DNA of 64,000 nt from Methylomagnum ishizawai (GCA_945861705.1 CAMAVM010000004.1:46973-110972), one strand, 5' to 3'; numbered from the stretch's first letter, positions 8,926 through 17,935 are shown. Notes: generated from the sequence alone by a model not told the origin. Translations and numbers: made by a program.

Positions 8926-9462
8926 TTATTCCTCGGTTTCTGGGATGTACTTATATAAAAAAATCATCTGTAGCACGATGAACAAAACCATCAATCCCGG
9001 CACGCCGAAAGTTTTAAAGGTAACCCATTGGTCGGTTGTGTAATGGAACATCACGTAAACGTTGATAAAGCCGACGGTGATAAAAAAACAACCCCACATC
9101 AGGTTTAAGCGCCGCCAAACAAAATCAGGCAAGGTCAAGCTTTTGGACATCATGCGTTCAACAAAGGGTTTTTTGCCGATAAATTGGCTACCAATAAAGG
9201 CAAGTCCGAACAACCATTCGATTATGGATAGCTTCCATTTGATGAATTGTTCGTCATGTAGCAATATTGTTGCACCACCCATTACGATGATTAAACCCAA
9301 CGTAATCCATTGCATAGTTTCGACTTTACGGTATCTAAACCAGTTATAAGCCACCTGTAAGATAGTTGCTACAATGACGACGGCAGTTGCTACGTAAATG
9401 TCATACAGCTTGAAGGCTATAAAAAATAGAAGAATCGGAAAGAATTCAAAAAGCTGTTTCAT
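8926..9462 (-). CDS. yciB: septation protein A / inner-membrane spanning protein YciB
   Basis: Integral membrane protein of about five helices, linked to cell division and envelope integrity. The 178-residue length is standard. [18 protein letters not shown] is the hallmark N-terminus, followed by the conserved [14 protein letters not shown] and [19 protein letters not shown] segments. First gene of the four-gene minus-strand operon; its promoter should lie between 9463 and 9806. Confidence 0.95.
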   Translation of the reverse strand: MKQLFEFFPILLFFIAFKLYDIYVATAVVIVATILQVAYNWFRYRKVETMQWITLGLIIVMGGATILLHDEQFIKWKLSIIEWLFGLAFIGSQFIGKKPFVERMMSKSLTLPDFVWRRLNLMWGCFFITVGFINVYVMFHYTTDQWVTFKTFGVPGLMVLFIVLQMIFLYKYIPETEE

Positions 9463-9806
9463 GAAGGTGGTGGTGTACGTATGGTTGTTACAGGTTAGTG
9501 CAATCGGATCAGGGCTATACGGTTAGTGGCTCTTACATTCCATCGGATTGCTATTTCCCTGAAAATTTATGCTGAATGTTCGACTAGCTAATTTGTGTTG
9601 GCGATGTGAGTGCCATTTTTCATAAAAGTTCAAGATGACTTACCATTTGGGTTCTTGCGACTTTTTAGGAAATCATTGATGAATGAGTTGACTTACATTT
9701 TAAACTTTACCGCTTTTGCTTACCCTATTGTAAGGCTAATGCCCTTCAATGTACATGTTTTGATTGTGGATTCTGCTAAAATGATGTTTCAATTTGGAGA
9801 TAGATA
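9463..9806 (+). other. divergent intergenic region
   Basis: About 340 bases between yciB (minus) and the DUF1244 gene (plus). It must carry both promoters. I see no clear terminator, repeat or RNA; a 65-codon frame inside it lacks a ribosome site and family resemblance. Confidence 0.5.
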
Positions 9807-10106
9807 GTGGACGATAACACAAAAACCCAGCTCGAAGCAGCAGCTTTCAGGCGCTTAGTTCATCACTTGCAAACACATACCGACGTTCAGAATATTGACT
9901 TGATGATCCTGGCTGATTTTTGCCGTAATTGTCTGGCGAAGTGGTATACCGCAGCGGCTCAAGACCAAAATGTGACCCTGGATTACGAACAAGCCAGGGA
10001 AATAATCTACGGTATCCCGTATAAAGAATGGCAAGCCAAATACCAGAGTGCGGCTACACCGGAGCAATTGGCGGCGTTAGAAAGCAAAAAAAAGTCGAAA
10101 GTATAG
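9807..10106 (+). CDS. DUF1244 family protein
   Basis: Small cytoplasmic protein of unknown function that is widespread in proteobacteria. The family is recognisable by EAAAFRRLVHHL, TDVQNIDLM, the invariant FCRNCLAKWY and AREIIYGIPYKEWQAK. It begins with GTG preceded by TTTGGAGATAG, a good ribosome site at the right distance. 99 aa. The conserved Cys pair in FCRNC suggests metal or redox chemistry, but that is inference. The tail is Lys-rich. Confidence 0.9.
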   Translation: MDDNTKTQLEAAAFRRLVHHLQTHTDVQNIDLMILADFCRNCLAKWYTAAAQDQNVTLDYEQAREIIYGIPYKEWQAKYQSAATPEQLAALESKKKSKV

Positions 10107-10208
10107 GTTAACAATCAAACTAACTTTGATGCTTGTTTCAACCCTTGTCAGGCAAGATAGCGGGATGGCTAAGGGTAAAGACCTTCATCAGCAAATGGGT
10201 TTGATTTG

Positions 10209-10982
10209 TTAAGGTCTTTCAACCTTGAAAGTATCACCACCGTATTGCAATATAATGCTGTTAGGTAAAATTTCTTTGAGTGTCACTGAGCCTTTGATGA
10301 GTTGTCCTGTCCGGTATTTAACCATGTCGATTATCACAAAACGCTCTTGCGGTTGATTGGCGTAGCTGAATACATTGATACTTAGCTTAGGTAAGCTATT
10401 GCGGACTTCGTAAGGCAGATCATCTAAGGCAAGTATGGCTTTTTTTGATGACGATACGGCTGGCTTTTCCGGCATTGTGTCGAAAGGTTCAGGTCGAATT
10501 GTTGGCGGTGTTGCAATCCGTTTAGGCGGTTCTTTTTTAGTCACTAACGGTTTCTTTTCTGGAATTTGTTTAATGGGCTGCTGGATTTCGACCATTTTTT
10601 TTGCTGCTATCAATTGGGCGATAGAAGGTGAGGGCGATTGTGGTGCTATTTGTTTTGGTAATGATGGATTAGGTTGTTGGGCAATCTTGTTTTGCGTAGC
10701 AACGGCTTGCGCTAAAGGTGGTTTTGTTGATGTTGCTGGCAAAAGCGGTTTTTCTGGATTAACAGCAAGCTTTTGTGCCGATTCTGTAGGGATTTTCTGA
10801 GTGAAATGCCAGAATAAATATGCGATAACCAGCAGATTGCCGATAACCAGCGCAGCTATCCACTTAGCTGATTTCTGTTTGGGTGGCGGCGGATTGATGA
10901 GTATTCTGTCCGTAACGGTGTCCGGTTGGGTGGCTTGCCGTTGCTGTTCGGATTTACGTAGGGCATCGAGGATATATGACAT
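10209..10982 (-). CDS. gspB: general secretion pathway protein GspB
   Basis: Inner-membrane partner of GspA; the pair helps place the type II secretin in the outer membrane across the peptidoglycan. The N-terminus MSYILDALRKSEQQR is the family hallmark, one transmembrane helix follows (about 41-60), then a Pro/Lys-rich periplasmic spacer and a C-terminal GspB domain (about 185-257) with LSINVFSYA, ERFVIIDMVKY and LKEILPNSIILQYGG. It starts 6 bases after the gspA stop. No other gsp genes are in the window. Confidence 0.92.
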   Translation of the reverse strand: MSYILDALRKSEQQRQATQPDTVTDRILINPPPPKQKSAKWIAALVIGNLLVIAYLFWHFTQKIPTESAQKLAVNPEKPLLPATSTKPPLAQAVATQNKIAQQPNPSLPKQIAPQSPSPSIAQLIAAKKMVEIQQPIKQIPEKKPLVTKKEPPKRIATPPTIRPEPFDTMPEKPAVSSSKKAILALDDLPYEVRNSLPKLSINVFSYANQPQERFVIIDMVKYRTGQLIKGSVTLKEILPNSIILQYGGDTFKVERP

Positions 10983-10988
10983 CGTACA

Positions 10989-12629
10989 TCAGTCCTGTTT
11001 CAAATGTGGCGAACCCTGTGCGCCGGTTGCATTGTCAAGATGAAAAATCGTTTGTGTACCCACTTTGCCATCCTGCTTTAAGTGGCGCGACCGTTGGAAG
11101 CTTATAACACGTGCTTTCAACTCGGCATCAAAAAATTCGGGGCGACTGACTTTTTCATCTATGCCGTCAATTTCCGTCATTTGTTGGCGCAACCAAGCGA
11201 CGTTCTCGGATGATTGTCCTGGAAATAGCATTTTCATTGCAGGTTTTGGCGATTGCCAGAGCAATACGTAATAACCATCCCAAAAACTCAGCACATCTGC
11301 CAAGGGAAACGTCACATAGTGGTCGAAGGTGAGGGTGGGTTGTCCGTCTTTTATTGCCGTCAATAACGCATAGCGTTTTATCCCTGGAGATAACGAAAAC
11401 TCCAACACGACCGGACGATTGTATGCCAGCAGGTCTTTCCAATTACCGTTGTCAAATAGGCAGTTCAAGCCTGTTTTTTTGGCATAATCACAGTCTACTT
11501 GTTGGTTGGCTGGGATTTCTTTTTCCCACAGTTTAAGCGCGTTGCTTATTCCCACATCCAAGGTAAGCCCTGGATTATCTAACCATGAGCTAAAGGGCTT
11601 TGTGCCAGCAACAGGTTCAAGTTTGGCAACTACCGGTGCTACCTTAATCGGTGTAAGTGGTTTAATGGCAACTTTCACAGGAAATTTTCCCGATAAGATC
11701 GTTTTAGATTTGGGCAGCGTTGGGTCGTTTACTGGGTAGTTGCGGTAATAAAACCCAGCAACGAGACAGCTTAACACCAACATCGCCAATAAAGGCTTTA
11801 CCCATGATGGCGTGTCATTGGTAAACGCCAAGGTTTCTTTAGCGGCGCGTTTGATAATGGGTGGCGTAATGACGCGGGTATCGCTTGAGTAAGCCCCCAA
11901 TAAGGCACAATGACAAATAATATTGATGATCCGTGGAATGCCCTTGGAAAATTGAAATATTTTGGTGATTGCACTTTTCTTGAATAGGTCGGGATCGCCT
12001 TTGCACACCATCAAGCGATGACGAATATAGGTGCGAGTTTCCGCCAACGATAAGGGCAGCAGATGATAACGGGCAGTAATACGTTGATTTAATTGACGTA
12101 ACTCGCGGCGGGTTAATAAGTCTTTTAGCTCTGGTTGACCGACGAGGATGATTTGCAGTAATTTTGTTTTAGTGGTTTCAAGGTTGGTCAACAGACGGAC
12201 TTGTTCTAAAACCTCCAGACTCAGGTTTTGGGCTTCATCAATAACCAAAACAGTACGTCTACCTTTAGCGTGAGCAGCGAGCAGATGCTGGTTTAACGCA
12301 TCAATCAGGTTTTTTAATGTATGCCGATCTTTGTCGTAGGATATCCGTAATTCATCGCAGATCGTCGCCAATAACTCGATGGCATTGAGTTTGGGGTTTA
12401 AGATAAGGGCAATATCAATGTTTTCTGGCAGTTGCTGCAACAAACAATGGCATAATGTTGTCTTACCCGTACCGACTTCGCCAGTCAACGCGACAAAGCC
12501 GCCACCGTGATTGATGCCGTACAGCAGGTGCGCCAAACCCTCCTGATGACGGGTACTCATGAACATGAAATGCGGGTCTGGCGCTATGGAAAACGGCAGC
12601 TCGCTAAAATGAAAGTATTCGTTGTACAA
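10989..12629 (-). CDS. gspA: general secretion pathway ATPase GspA/ExeA
   Basis: AAA-type ATPase with a periplasmic peptidoglycan-binding part. Domains: N-terminal ATPase with Walker A GEVGTGKTT and Walker B VLVIDEAQNL plus the FSIAPDPHFMFM lead typical of ExeA; a transmembrane helix near the middle (PLLAMLVLSCLVAGF); a peptidase-C39-like segment; and a C-terminal peptidoglycan-binding repeat ending HLKQDGKVG. The start is uncertain: I chose TTG at 12629 because the family begins with Tyr-x-x-Tyr-Phe there (LYNEYF); an upstream TTG at 12701 adds 24 residues that do not fit the family. Neither has a clear ribosome site. A tandem repeat abuts the upstream start. Confidence 0.88.
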   Translation of the reverse strand: MYNEYFHFSELPFSIAPDPHFMFMSTRHQEGLAHLLYGINHGGGFVALTGEVGTGKTTLCHCLLQQLPENIDIALILNPKLNAIELLATICDELRISYDKDRHTLKNLIDALNQHLLAAHAKGRRTVLVIDEAQNLSLEVLEQVRLLTNLETTKTKLLQIILVGQPELKDLLTRRELRQLNQRITARYHLLPLSLAETRTYIRHRLMVCKGDPDLFKKSAITKIFQFSKGIPRIINIICHCALLGAYSSDTRVITPPIIKRAAKETLAFTNDTPSWVKPLLAMLVLSCLVAGFYYRNYPVNDPTLPKSKTILSGKFPVKVAIKPLTPIKVAPVVAKLEPVAGTKPFSSWLDNPGLTLDVGISNALKLWEKEIPANQQVDCDYAKKTGLNCLFDNGNWKDLLAYNRPVVLEFSLSPGIKRYALLTAIKDGQPTLTFDHYVTFPLADVLSFWDGYYVLLWQSPKPAMKMLFPGQSSENVAWLRQQMTEIDGIDEKVSRPEFFDAELKARVISFQRSRHLKQDGKVGTQTIFHLDNATGAQGSPHLKQD

Positions 12630-12698
12630 AGCGCAAGTATTGGGTGAAATAAATTTGTTTAATAAAGCATTAACCGCAACGTGTGCGAAAATTACTAT

Positions 12699-12735
12699 CA
12701 AGGCTCAAGGCTCAAGGCTCAAGGCTCAAGGCTTA
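12699..12735 (+). repeat. tandem heptanucleotide AAGGCTC, about five copies
   Basis: Five consecutive 7-base units, the last ending in T, lie between gspA and the divergent DUF3014 gene. A complementary stretch TGAGCCTTGAG follows about 20 bases later (within 12755-12770), so the region can also fold into a hairpin. On the minus strand each unit contains TGA, giving stops in every frame. Confidence 0.85.
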
Positions 12736-12820
12736 TGATAAAAGTCTGCTGTTTTGAGCCTTGAGTCTTGCGCCTGATGCACAATTGTAACCCACAACAG
12801 AAAGAAGGTCTCAATACTAG

Positions 12821-13711
12821 ATGAGTCGTTACGATAGAAATAGAAACAAAAAATCCAATAACACGATTTTTATTTTAGCCGTCCTGATTTCCTTGGCTGT
12901 TGGCATCAGTGGTACGTATTATGTTATGGAAAACTTTAAGCAGCTTAAGCAAGCAGAAACACGCGTTACTGATAAAGTGCCGACAAATGAAATCGCAACA
13001 TCAGTACAATTCCCAGAAGAACAGCCGCTTGCAGAAGAGGGCGAGCTTGAATTTTTACCTCCCACAGAACCAGAAACTGTGGTTAGCCATGACAATCAAA
13101 CTCCAACCCAGCCATCAGATCTGCCAGATTTATTAAGTAGCGATGATATGGTGAGGCAAGCATTAATCAAGATTGCACCTGGGCTTGCACCGTGGCTTAA
13201 TACAGATCAGTTAATTAGAAAGCACATACTGATAGTCAATGATTTTGCCCAGGGGATTCGCATTACCAAACACATGAGTTTTCTTCGGATGGCGGAGCCG
13301 TTTTCTGTAGAACAGAGCAGAAATGGGCTTAATATATCGCCCAAAAGTTATCAACGTTACAATAATATCGCACAAACATTTCAGGCTATTAATGCAAAAT
13401 CCGCCGTAGGGCTTTACCAAAAATTTAGACCATTAATGTTGCAGGTGTTTGCCGAATTCAGCTATCCAAAAGACATTACACTAGAAAGCATCATCAATAA
13501 AGCGGCAGGTGAAATTCTTGCTGCTCCTGCACTTGAAGGGCAAATTGTCTTGGTAAGACCGTCTGTTTTCTATAAGTTTGCCGATACCAAACTGGAAACA
13601 CTCAGTCCCGTTCAAAAACAGATGATCCGTATGGGGGCTGTGAACACACGCATAATTCAAGCTAAATGCCGTGAATTTTTGGTGGAGTTGGCGAAATCAG
13701 ACCTCAAATAG
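12821..13711 (+). CDS. DUF3014 domain-containing membrane-anchored protein
   Basis: Function unknown. Begins MSRYDRNRNKKS with AGAAGG upstream of the ATG. One N-terminal transmembrane helix (about 16-36) is followed by an acidic, Pro/Glu-rich spacer and then the DUF3014 domain (about 100-296), recognisable by LPDLLSSDDMVRQAL, the WLNTDQLIRKHILIVNDFA segment and the LIRF-type helical C-terminus ending RIIQAKCREFLVELAKS. The topology puts the domain in the periplasm. Divergent from gspA. Confidence 0.85.
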   Translation: MSRYDRNRNKKSNNTIFILAVLISLAVGISGTYYVMENFKQLKQAETRVTDKVPTNEIATSVQFPEEQPLAEEGELEFLPPTEPETVVSHDNQTPTQPSDLPDLLSSDDMVRQALIKIAPGLAPWLNTDQLIRKHILIVNDFAQGIRITKHMSFLRMAEPFSVEQSRNGLNISPKSYQRYNNIAQTFQAINAKSAVGLYQKFRPLMLQVFAEFSYPKDITLESIINKAAGEILAAPALEGQIVLVRPSVFYKFADTKLETLSPVQKQMIRMGAVNTRIIQAKCREFLVELAKSDLK

Positions 13712-13949
13712 TGACCTCGATTACGCAAACTTCATCGGAGCAAAATGTTTTTCAGTTAAGGAACGCTGAACGAGTCCTTTGACAAGCTCAGATACCGTCT
13801 TTCCAGAGGAATGGCAAGTAAAGTTAAATTGCATAATTCGGATCAAAGGGCGAACGGTGATATGTTGATACCGTTCATGGTGGGTTTGCACCACAGGCAC
13901 TTCCTTCGGTCGTCGAACCATGATCGGAATCAACGTGTTCAGAGATTCC

Positions 13950-15203
13950 TTAATTCAGGGGAATTAACCGATAACCTTCCAATTTGCTATTCCAAGACAC
14001 AAACACACCTTGCTTGTTGCTAAGTAAAAACGGGAAATCTGCATCCGCACTGTTTGTTGCAATGGCTTTGGGCGGCAACCAAGTCACGCCGCCATCGTTG
14101 GAATGCATTACCTTAAGCTGGATTTGCTTGCCATCAAATTCTGTCCAGGTCAGGATAATATGTTTGCCTTGCGCCAAAATATCGGGATGGCTAGGTAGGG
14201 TTTTCGACTCCCCGAAAGCCAACGGGGTTGAAAAATGCCGCCCTTCATCATCCGAATACGCATAAAACAAACCTTGTCGGACTTTGCCTTGGGTAAACCA
14301 GGCGATATGGTATCGGCTATCAGCACTTATGGAAATTGCCGGGCCGTGTTCAGGGCAACCTTCGATAACCCAATCGTCGAACGTGACGCGCCAAGTTTGT
14401 GGCTCTTTGCTATTGGCTTGTGTCCGCAACATGCCATGATCGCGTATGCCAACCGGATAAATAAAGCGCGTAAACAACACGGCTTGATTATTCTTGTCAA
14501 ACGCCGTAGCGATTCGGCAACAATCGCATAAGGTATCGGACAGTTTTTGCGCGGACGCACTCAGCCCACTGTTTCCGTCTATGGTCGTGTAATAAATGGC
14601 GTTTCCAGATTGCCGCCAGTCGGTGCGGTTACGTTCGTCGTGCCAAAACACATGGACTTTCCCCGCACGATCAACCCCAAATCGACCCTGAAACGTATTG
14701 GCATCAGCAGCTTTGTCGCTCAGTGGCATTGGTGTGGAAAAACTCTGGCCGTTATCTTTAGAAACGCTATAAAAGATAGCGACAGGCTGGGTGCTTTCTG
14801 CCGCATAAATTACGTAGATGATGCCATTACGGTCAATAACAATGCCCGGCCTGTTCTCGCCGCTTACCTTAATGGCTTGCGATTCATTATTGATAAGCAC
14901 GGGCGGGGAGAAGGGTTTCCCCAAGTCACTCGAAACATCGGCATAAACATGGAGCTTTTCTGGCACGACCCGCCATAAGCGGCCATCAGGGGCAAAAGCA
15001 GCCGAAACGAACAAGCCGCCGCCGTCGGGATAATGGCTGTAATTGGCTGTTCCAGCACTCAAATGCACTTGGTTTGAATGGCTGCATGAAACCAACGATA
15101 ATGCTGCCCCTGCCATTAGTAAAGATTTCAAGAGTTGGCTGCCGTATCGGTAAGCTCCATTTTTTACATCTTTAATAGAAGGACGAACGGCTGTTTTTTT
15201 CAT
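13950..15203 (-). CDS. sialidase-like beta-propeller lipoprotein
   Basis: Repeated Asp-box-like strands (for example SKDNGQSFSTP, YSDDEGRHFSTP, SNDGGVTWLPP) mark a BNR/sialidase-fold beta-propeller. I chose the ATG at 15203 (MKKTAVRPS); the upstream frame runs into a transposon-like element. A long basic N-terminus leads to a hydrophobic helix and lipobox LVSC (about C40), so it is probably an envelope lipoprotein. A CDCC cysteine cluster sits near the middle (DTLCDCCRIAT), which is unusual for sialidases and suggests metal or redox binding. There is no evidence that it cleaves sialic acid. The neighbour at 15452 encodes a His-rich outer-membrane protein, so a joint role in metal handling is possible. 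Confidence 0.75.
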   Translation of the reverse strand: MKKTAVRPSIKDVKNGAYRYGSQLLKSLLMAGAALSLVSCSHSNQVHLSAGTANYSHYPDGGGLFVSAAFAPDGRLWRVVPEKLHVYADVSSDLGKPFSPPVLINNESQAIKVSGENRPGIVIDRNGIIYVIYAAESTQPVAIFYSVSKDNGQSFSTPMPLSDKAADANTFQGRFGVDRAGKVHVFWHDERNRTDWRQSGNAIYYTTIDGNSGLSASAQKLSDTLCDCCRIATAFDKNNQAVLFTRFIYPVGIRDHGMLRTQANSKEPQTWRVTFDDWVIEGCPEHGPAISISADSRYHIAWFTQGKVRQGLFYAYSDDEGRHFSTPLAFGESKTLPSHPDILAQGKHIILTWTEFDGKQIQLKVMHSNDGGVTWLPPKAIATNSADADFPFLLSNKQGVFVSWNSKLEGYRLIPLN

Positions 15204-15221
15204 GGGGTAAAACTTTAGATG

Positions 15222-15350
15222 GTAATGGGTTAAACCTGTATTTTTTAATAAACTTGTCGGTTTAATGTCTGTGAGTCGCATGTATTATTGGAGTGACAAA
15301 CCTAGGTTTGTCACTCCGCCCCCTATCAAGTTACAGGATTAACCCATTAT
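15222..15350. mobile_element. 129-bp MITE-like element with 19-bp TIRs and 10-bp target duplication
   Basis: Terminal inverted repeats GTAATGGGTTAAACCTGTA (15222-15240) and TACAGGATTAACCCATTAT (15332-15350) match at 17 of 19 positions. The identical 10-mer ACTTTAGATG flanks the element on both sides (15212-15221 and 15351-15360). A perfect 28-base palindrome centred on CCTAGG lies at 15290-15317. The reverse complement closely matches a second copy at 62754-62883. There is no coding capacity, so movement would need a transposase elsewhere. Confidence 0.85.
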
Positions 15351-15451
15351 ACTTTAGATGTGGATTTCAATTATTTAATTTGATGGGGGGTTACCGTTCG
15401 TTCTTCGATTAGTCCGTTGGAGACTTATCGAAAAAAATAATCCAGAAATCC

Positions 15452-16525
15452 CTAAAAAACCATCACAAACCGATAAGTTATCCGATAATCAGGATCGGTC
15501 TGATAACCGTTGGTATCTTTGACGATAGGTGCGCCAATAGATAAGGCCGTATTCCAGTTGTTACCACCGGAATAGCGTATGCCTGGAGAAATAAATACCG
15601 TGTTGCCGCCCGAATTAGGATTGCGTTCGCCAGCAATTTTTTCGTAATCTTGCCATTCACCGTTAAGTTCCAGCACTGCCGTCCACGGGGCATTGTTGCT
15701 GGACGAAAACAAGTTATTCCGCGCCGGTGCGCCAAACGCATAAGACAGCGCAAAGTTATAGCCAAAAAGATCGCCAAGATCGGTGGCTTGCGAACCTTTG
15801 GTTGATACAGTGTAGAGCACGCTGGTATCAAAAGAGAACTGCCCCATTGCACGGGTAAATGAAAGCCCAAATGAAGGGCTCCATGCACCGCCACCGGGTT
15901 GGTGATGGGCTTCAAATGCACCACTGCCATGATGCCCTTCTTCGGCCTCAGCGGGTTCTTCATCATGGTGTTCAGCCGGTGGATTGGTTGGGATACTGGT
16001 TTCTCCCGTCGGGGCTTTCAGCCCGACAACCAAAGATGCGTGGTTTAAGTTGTCGTCACTATGGTAAAACCGATATTGCCCAAAGAAGGAAACATCCCCA
16101 AAGCCACTTGGGTCGCCTTGTTTAAGCACTTCACCGCCGTCTTCATCCGGTGAACGGACTCCAGAGCGCAACACATACGGAATCCTAAGGCCCAAAGTCA
16201 AGTCATCAGTAACACCATAAGCCGCAAATATAGAAGGCTGCAAAAAGGTTTCAACATCATGGACATCACCATCGGCATCGGTCTTCGCGTTGTTTTTCAA
16301 CGCTAAAAGCCGCGAATCGGAAATACTATCAAAATTGATAAACTGGGTGATTATCCCGCTCGCCCACATGTTTTTCGGGAGAGTCACCCCCGTTTGGGTG
16401 ATAATCGGCGATGCCGTGCCGATGCCAAAGCCCAAAGAGCCGTGGTCGGCTGAAACGGCAGCACTGTATACCGTCAATACGGACATTGCTGCCATTAACA
16501 AAAGTAATTTATTCGATATATTCAT
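15452..16525 (-). CDS. outer-membrane beta-barrel transporter (MetA-pathway/phenol-degradation-like), His-rich
   Basis: Predicted secreted beta-barrel of 357 aa. A Sec signal peptide (MNISNKLLLL...VSA) is followed by alternating amphipathic strands and a C-terminal Phe (FVMVF), the usual outer-membrane barrel ending. Sequence style (LGLRIPYVLRSG, GFGDVSFFGQYRF, LVVGLKAPTGE) matches the transporter family annotated next to aromatic-degradation genes, whose substrates are mostly unknown. A loop near residues 185-220 is rich in His and acidic residues (AEHHDEEPAEAEEGHH), suggesting metal binding. It is divergent from no gene and lies upstream of the beta-propeller lipoprotein gene on the same strand. 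Confidence 0.72.
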   Translation of the reverse strand: MNISNKLLLLMAAMSVLTVYSAAVSADHGSLGFGIGTASPIITQTGVTLPKNMWASGIITQFINFDSISDSRLLALKNNAKTDADGDVHDVETFLQPSIFAAYGVTDDLTLGLRIPYVLRSGVRSPDEDGGEVLKQGDPSGFGDVSFFGQYRFYHSDDNLNHASLVVGLKAPTGETSIPTNPPAEHHDEEPAEAEEGHHGSGAFEAHHQPGGGAWSPSFGLSFTRAMGQFSFDTSVLYTVSTKGSQATDLGDLFGYNFALSYAFGAPARNNLFSSSNNAPWTAVLELNGEWQDYEKIAGERNPNSGGNTVFISPGIRYSGGNNWNTALSIGAPIVKDTNGYQTDPDYRITYRFVMVF

Positions 16526-16938
16526 GATTGACCCTACATAGATACTTAAAATTGCTTAGAAATAGAAAAGGCGGAACTTAATCATCACACTGCTACCAAG
16601 GCAATCCCAGTTTATTTTAGACGCGCCATAGTACTAGACAAGGCTTTCGCAAGCAAAACAAACATCAATTTCGGGTAATGCTGCACAGGGTGAACTCAAA
16701 ATCCGACCCAACATAAAGTCATGCATTATGTATGCCATGTAAATTTAACATTTACGAGCGGACTTCTGATTATTGCACCGTATTGGGGCAGCTACTTATG
16801 TTTATGTAATCAATTGATAAATAATAATAATCCTGATTTTTTCCTAGCATTTAATTAATTTGCCTTACAAATAAAAAACCTACAGGATAATGGGCTTATT
16901 ACTGATAATGCTTTCTAAATTTATTCCTAAACCAAAAA

Positions 16939-16959
16939 GTGTGTGATATGGCACAGTTT
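16939..16959. promoter_or_regulatory. operator-like motif related to the adjacent hairpin arms
   Basis: AGTGTGTGATATGGCACAGTT resembles each arm of the hairpin at 17008-17056 (CTGTGTGATATGACACAG). Each copy is itself a dyad of the form TGTG-n-CACA, so three similar sites lie within about 120 bases. Confidence 0.4.
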
Positions 16960-17007
16960 AATAAAATTGCACTGCCTCTGTAACCCGCATTAGATAAGGC
17001 TTACAGA

Positions 17008-17056
17008 AAAAACTGTGTGATATGACACAGTAAGTGTGTCATATCACACAGTTTTT
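17008..17056. terminator. perfect 22-bp inverted repeat with A/T flanks (bidirectional terminator or operator pair)
   Basis: Arms 17008-17029 and 17035-17056 are exact complements, with a 5-base loop GTAAG. The ends are A5 on the left and T5 on the right, so either strand would give a stem followed by U. It lies 57 bases after the stop of the CPBP gene. The stem is longer than most terminators, and each arm contains a dyad of its own. Confidence 0.7.
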
Positions 17057-17112
17057 ATTGAGTGGCTATTGTTGTAGCTTATAAGAAAAAGTTGAAGGTA
17101 CAGTTTTCGATT

Positions 17113-17727
17113 TCAATGATCGTTTAACTGATTTTGTGCCGCCAAACTTGCCCGATAACTCCGCATCAGGGCCATAAATGCCAGAAAATCATACAAACCG
17201 TGGATAAGGATGGGCGTTAATAAGTTTCTATCCCCGCCAATATCCAAGGCAAGCCCTAAATAAATACCGACCACTGTCGCCAATATGAAATATAACGGTG
17301 TAATGGCATGTACCATCCCAAAGAGGATATTGCTTCCAATCAACCCAGCAATGATTCCCCAAGATGATTCCATCCAGGGCTGGATTACTCCACGAAACAG
17401 GATTTCTTCGGAGATACTAGCGATTGCCGCCAACACGAATAAATCTGCCCAATGATGGCGATGCAATGCTGGCCCCAAGGTTTCCATAAGAAAACGCCGG
17501 ATTGTGACGACGGATTCTGAGCTGAGTTGTTCCAGCAATAAAAACAGCAAAAATAGCGGTATCGTACCTAATATTCCATATAAGATGGCAATTTCGGAAT
17601 AATGCAAATCAACAAACGGGTTGATGTTGCTCATCCAACCCAACACTATCGCAACCAGGATTAGCGCGGCTTCAAACAGGCAGGCACTTTTGAAAAATCG
17701 CTCGGAGTTGAATGGGGAGTTATTCAT
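17113..17727 (-). CDS. CPBP family intramembrane metalloprotease
   Basis: Member of the CAAX protease / bacteriocin-processing (Abi) family, polytopic membrane proteins of about 200 aa. The diagnostic motifs are visible: ISEEILFRGVIQPW with the catalytic Glu pair and Arg, FGMVHAITP with the metal-ligand His, and ILIHGLYDFLAF near the C-terminus. Targets of stand-alone family members are mostly unknown; roles range from prenyl-protein processing to bacteriocin self-immunity. No bacteriocin gene is visible nearby. Confidence 0.88.
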   Translation of the reverse strand: MNNSPFNSERFFKSACLFEAALILVAIVLGWMSNINPFVDLHYSEIAILYGILGTIPLFLLFLLLEQLSSESVVTIRRFLMETLGPALHRHHWADLFVLAAIASISEEILFRGVIQPWMESSWGIIAGLIGSNILFGMVHAITPLYFILATVVGIYLGLALDIGGDRNLLTPILIHGLYDFLAFMALMRSYRASLAAQNQLNDH

Positions 17728-17739
17728 GGGAATCTCAAA

Positions 17740-17935
17740 AAATTCAAAAAGCCCCTTCTCCCTTGAGGAACGACCACCAGGGATAGTGGAAGTGCGGCAG
17801 GAGGTATGGAACTTGCGCCGTTAAGGTTGGGATGAGGGGGGATATAAAGTTGATCATATTCTTTTCACCCAACCCTCTAGGGCAATTTCTCCTGCATTGC
17901 CCAACTAACCTACGTCCATGTAGGGATCCAGCAGG
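17740..17935. repeat. fragments of the CTCCCT/AGGGAG repeat family
   Basis: Stretches such as CCCCTTCTCCCTTGAGG and GGTTGGGATGAGGGGGGAT resemble the palindromic repeat at 23064-23175 and the one after metG. They fill the gap between the CPBP gene and dcd. Confidence 0.5.

Larger units (their letters stand above)
16526..17112. other. 587-bp region without a gene, with dyad-symmetry motifs
   Basis: No convincing open frame. The left part should hold the promoter of the 16525 gene. The right part carries the motif near 16939-16959 and the 22-bp hairpin at 17008-17056, all built from GTGTGATATG-type sequence. Confidence 0.6.

Noticed and set aside
9610..9807. 65-codon frame before the DUF1244 gene
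   Set aside because: No ribosome site, no family, and it occupies the promoter region.
12699..12735. Phase-variable translation of gspA through the heptamer repeat
   Set aside because: Each unit contains TGA on the coding strand, so all frames are closed; only transcriptional effects remain possible.
13721..13933. 70-codon minus-strand frame downstream of the beta-propeller gene
   Set aside because: The text looks moderately protein-like, but there is no ribosome site and I recognise no family; left undecided rather than annotated.
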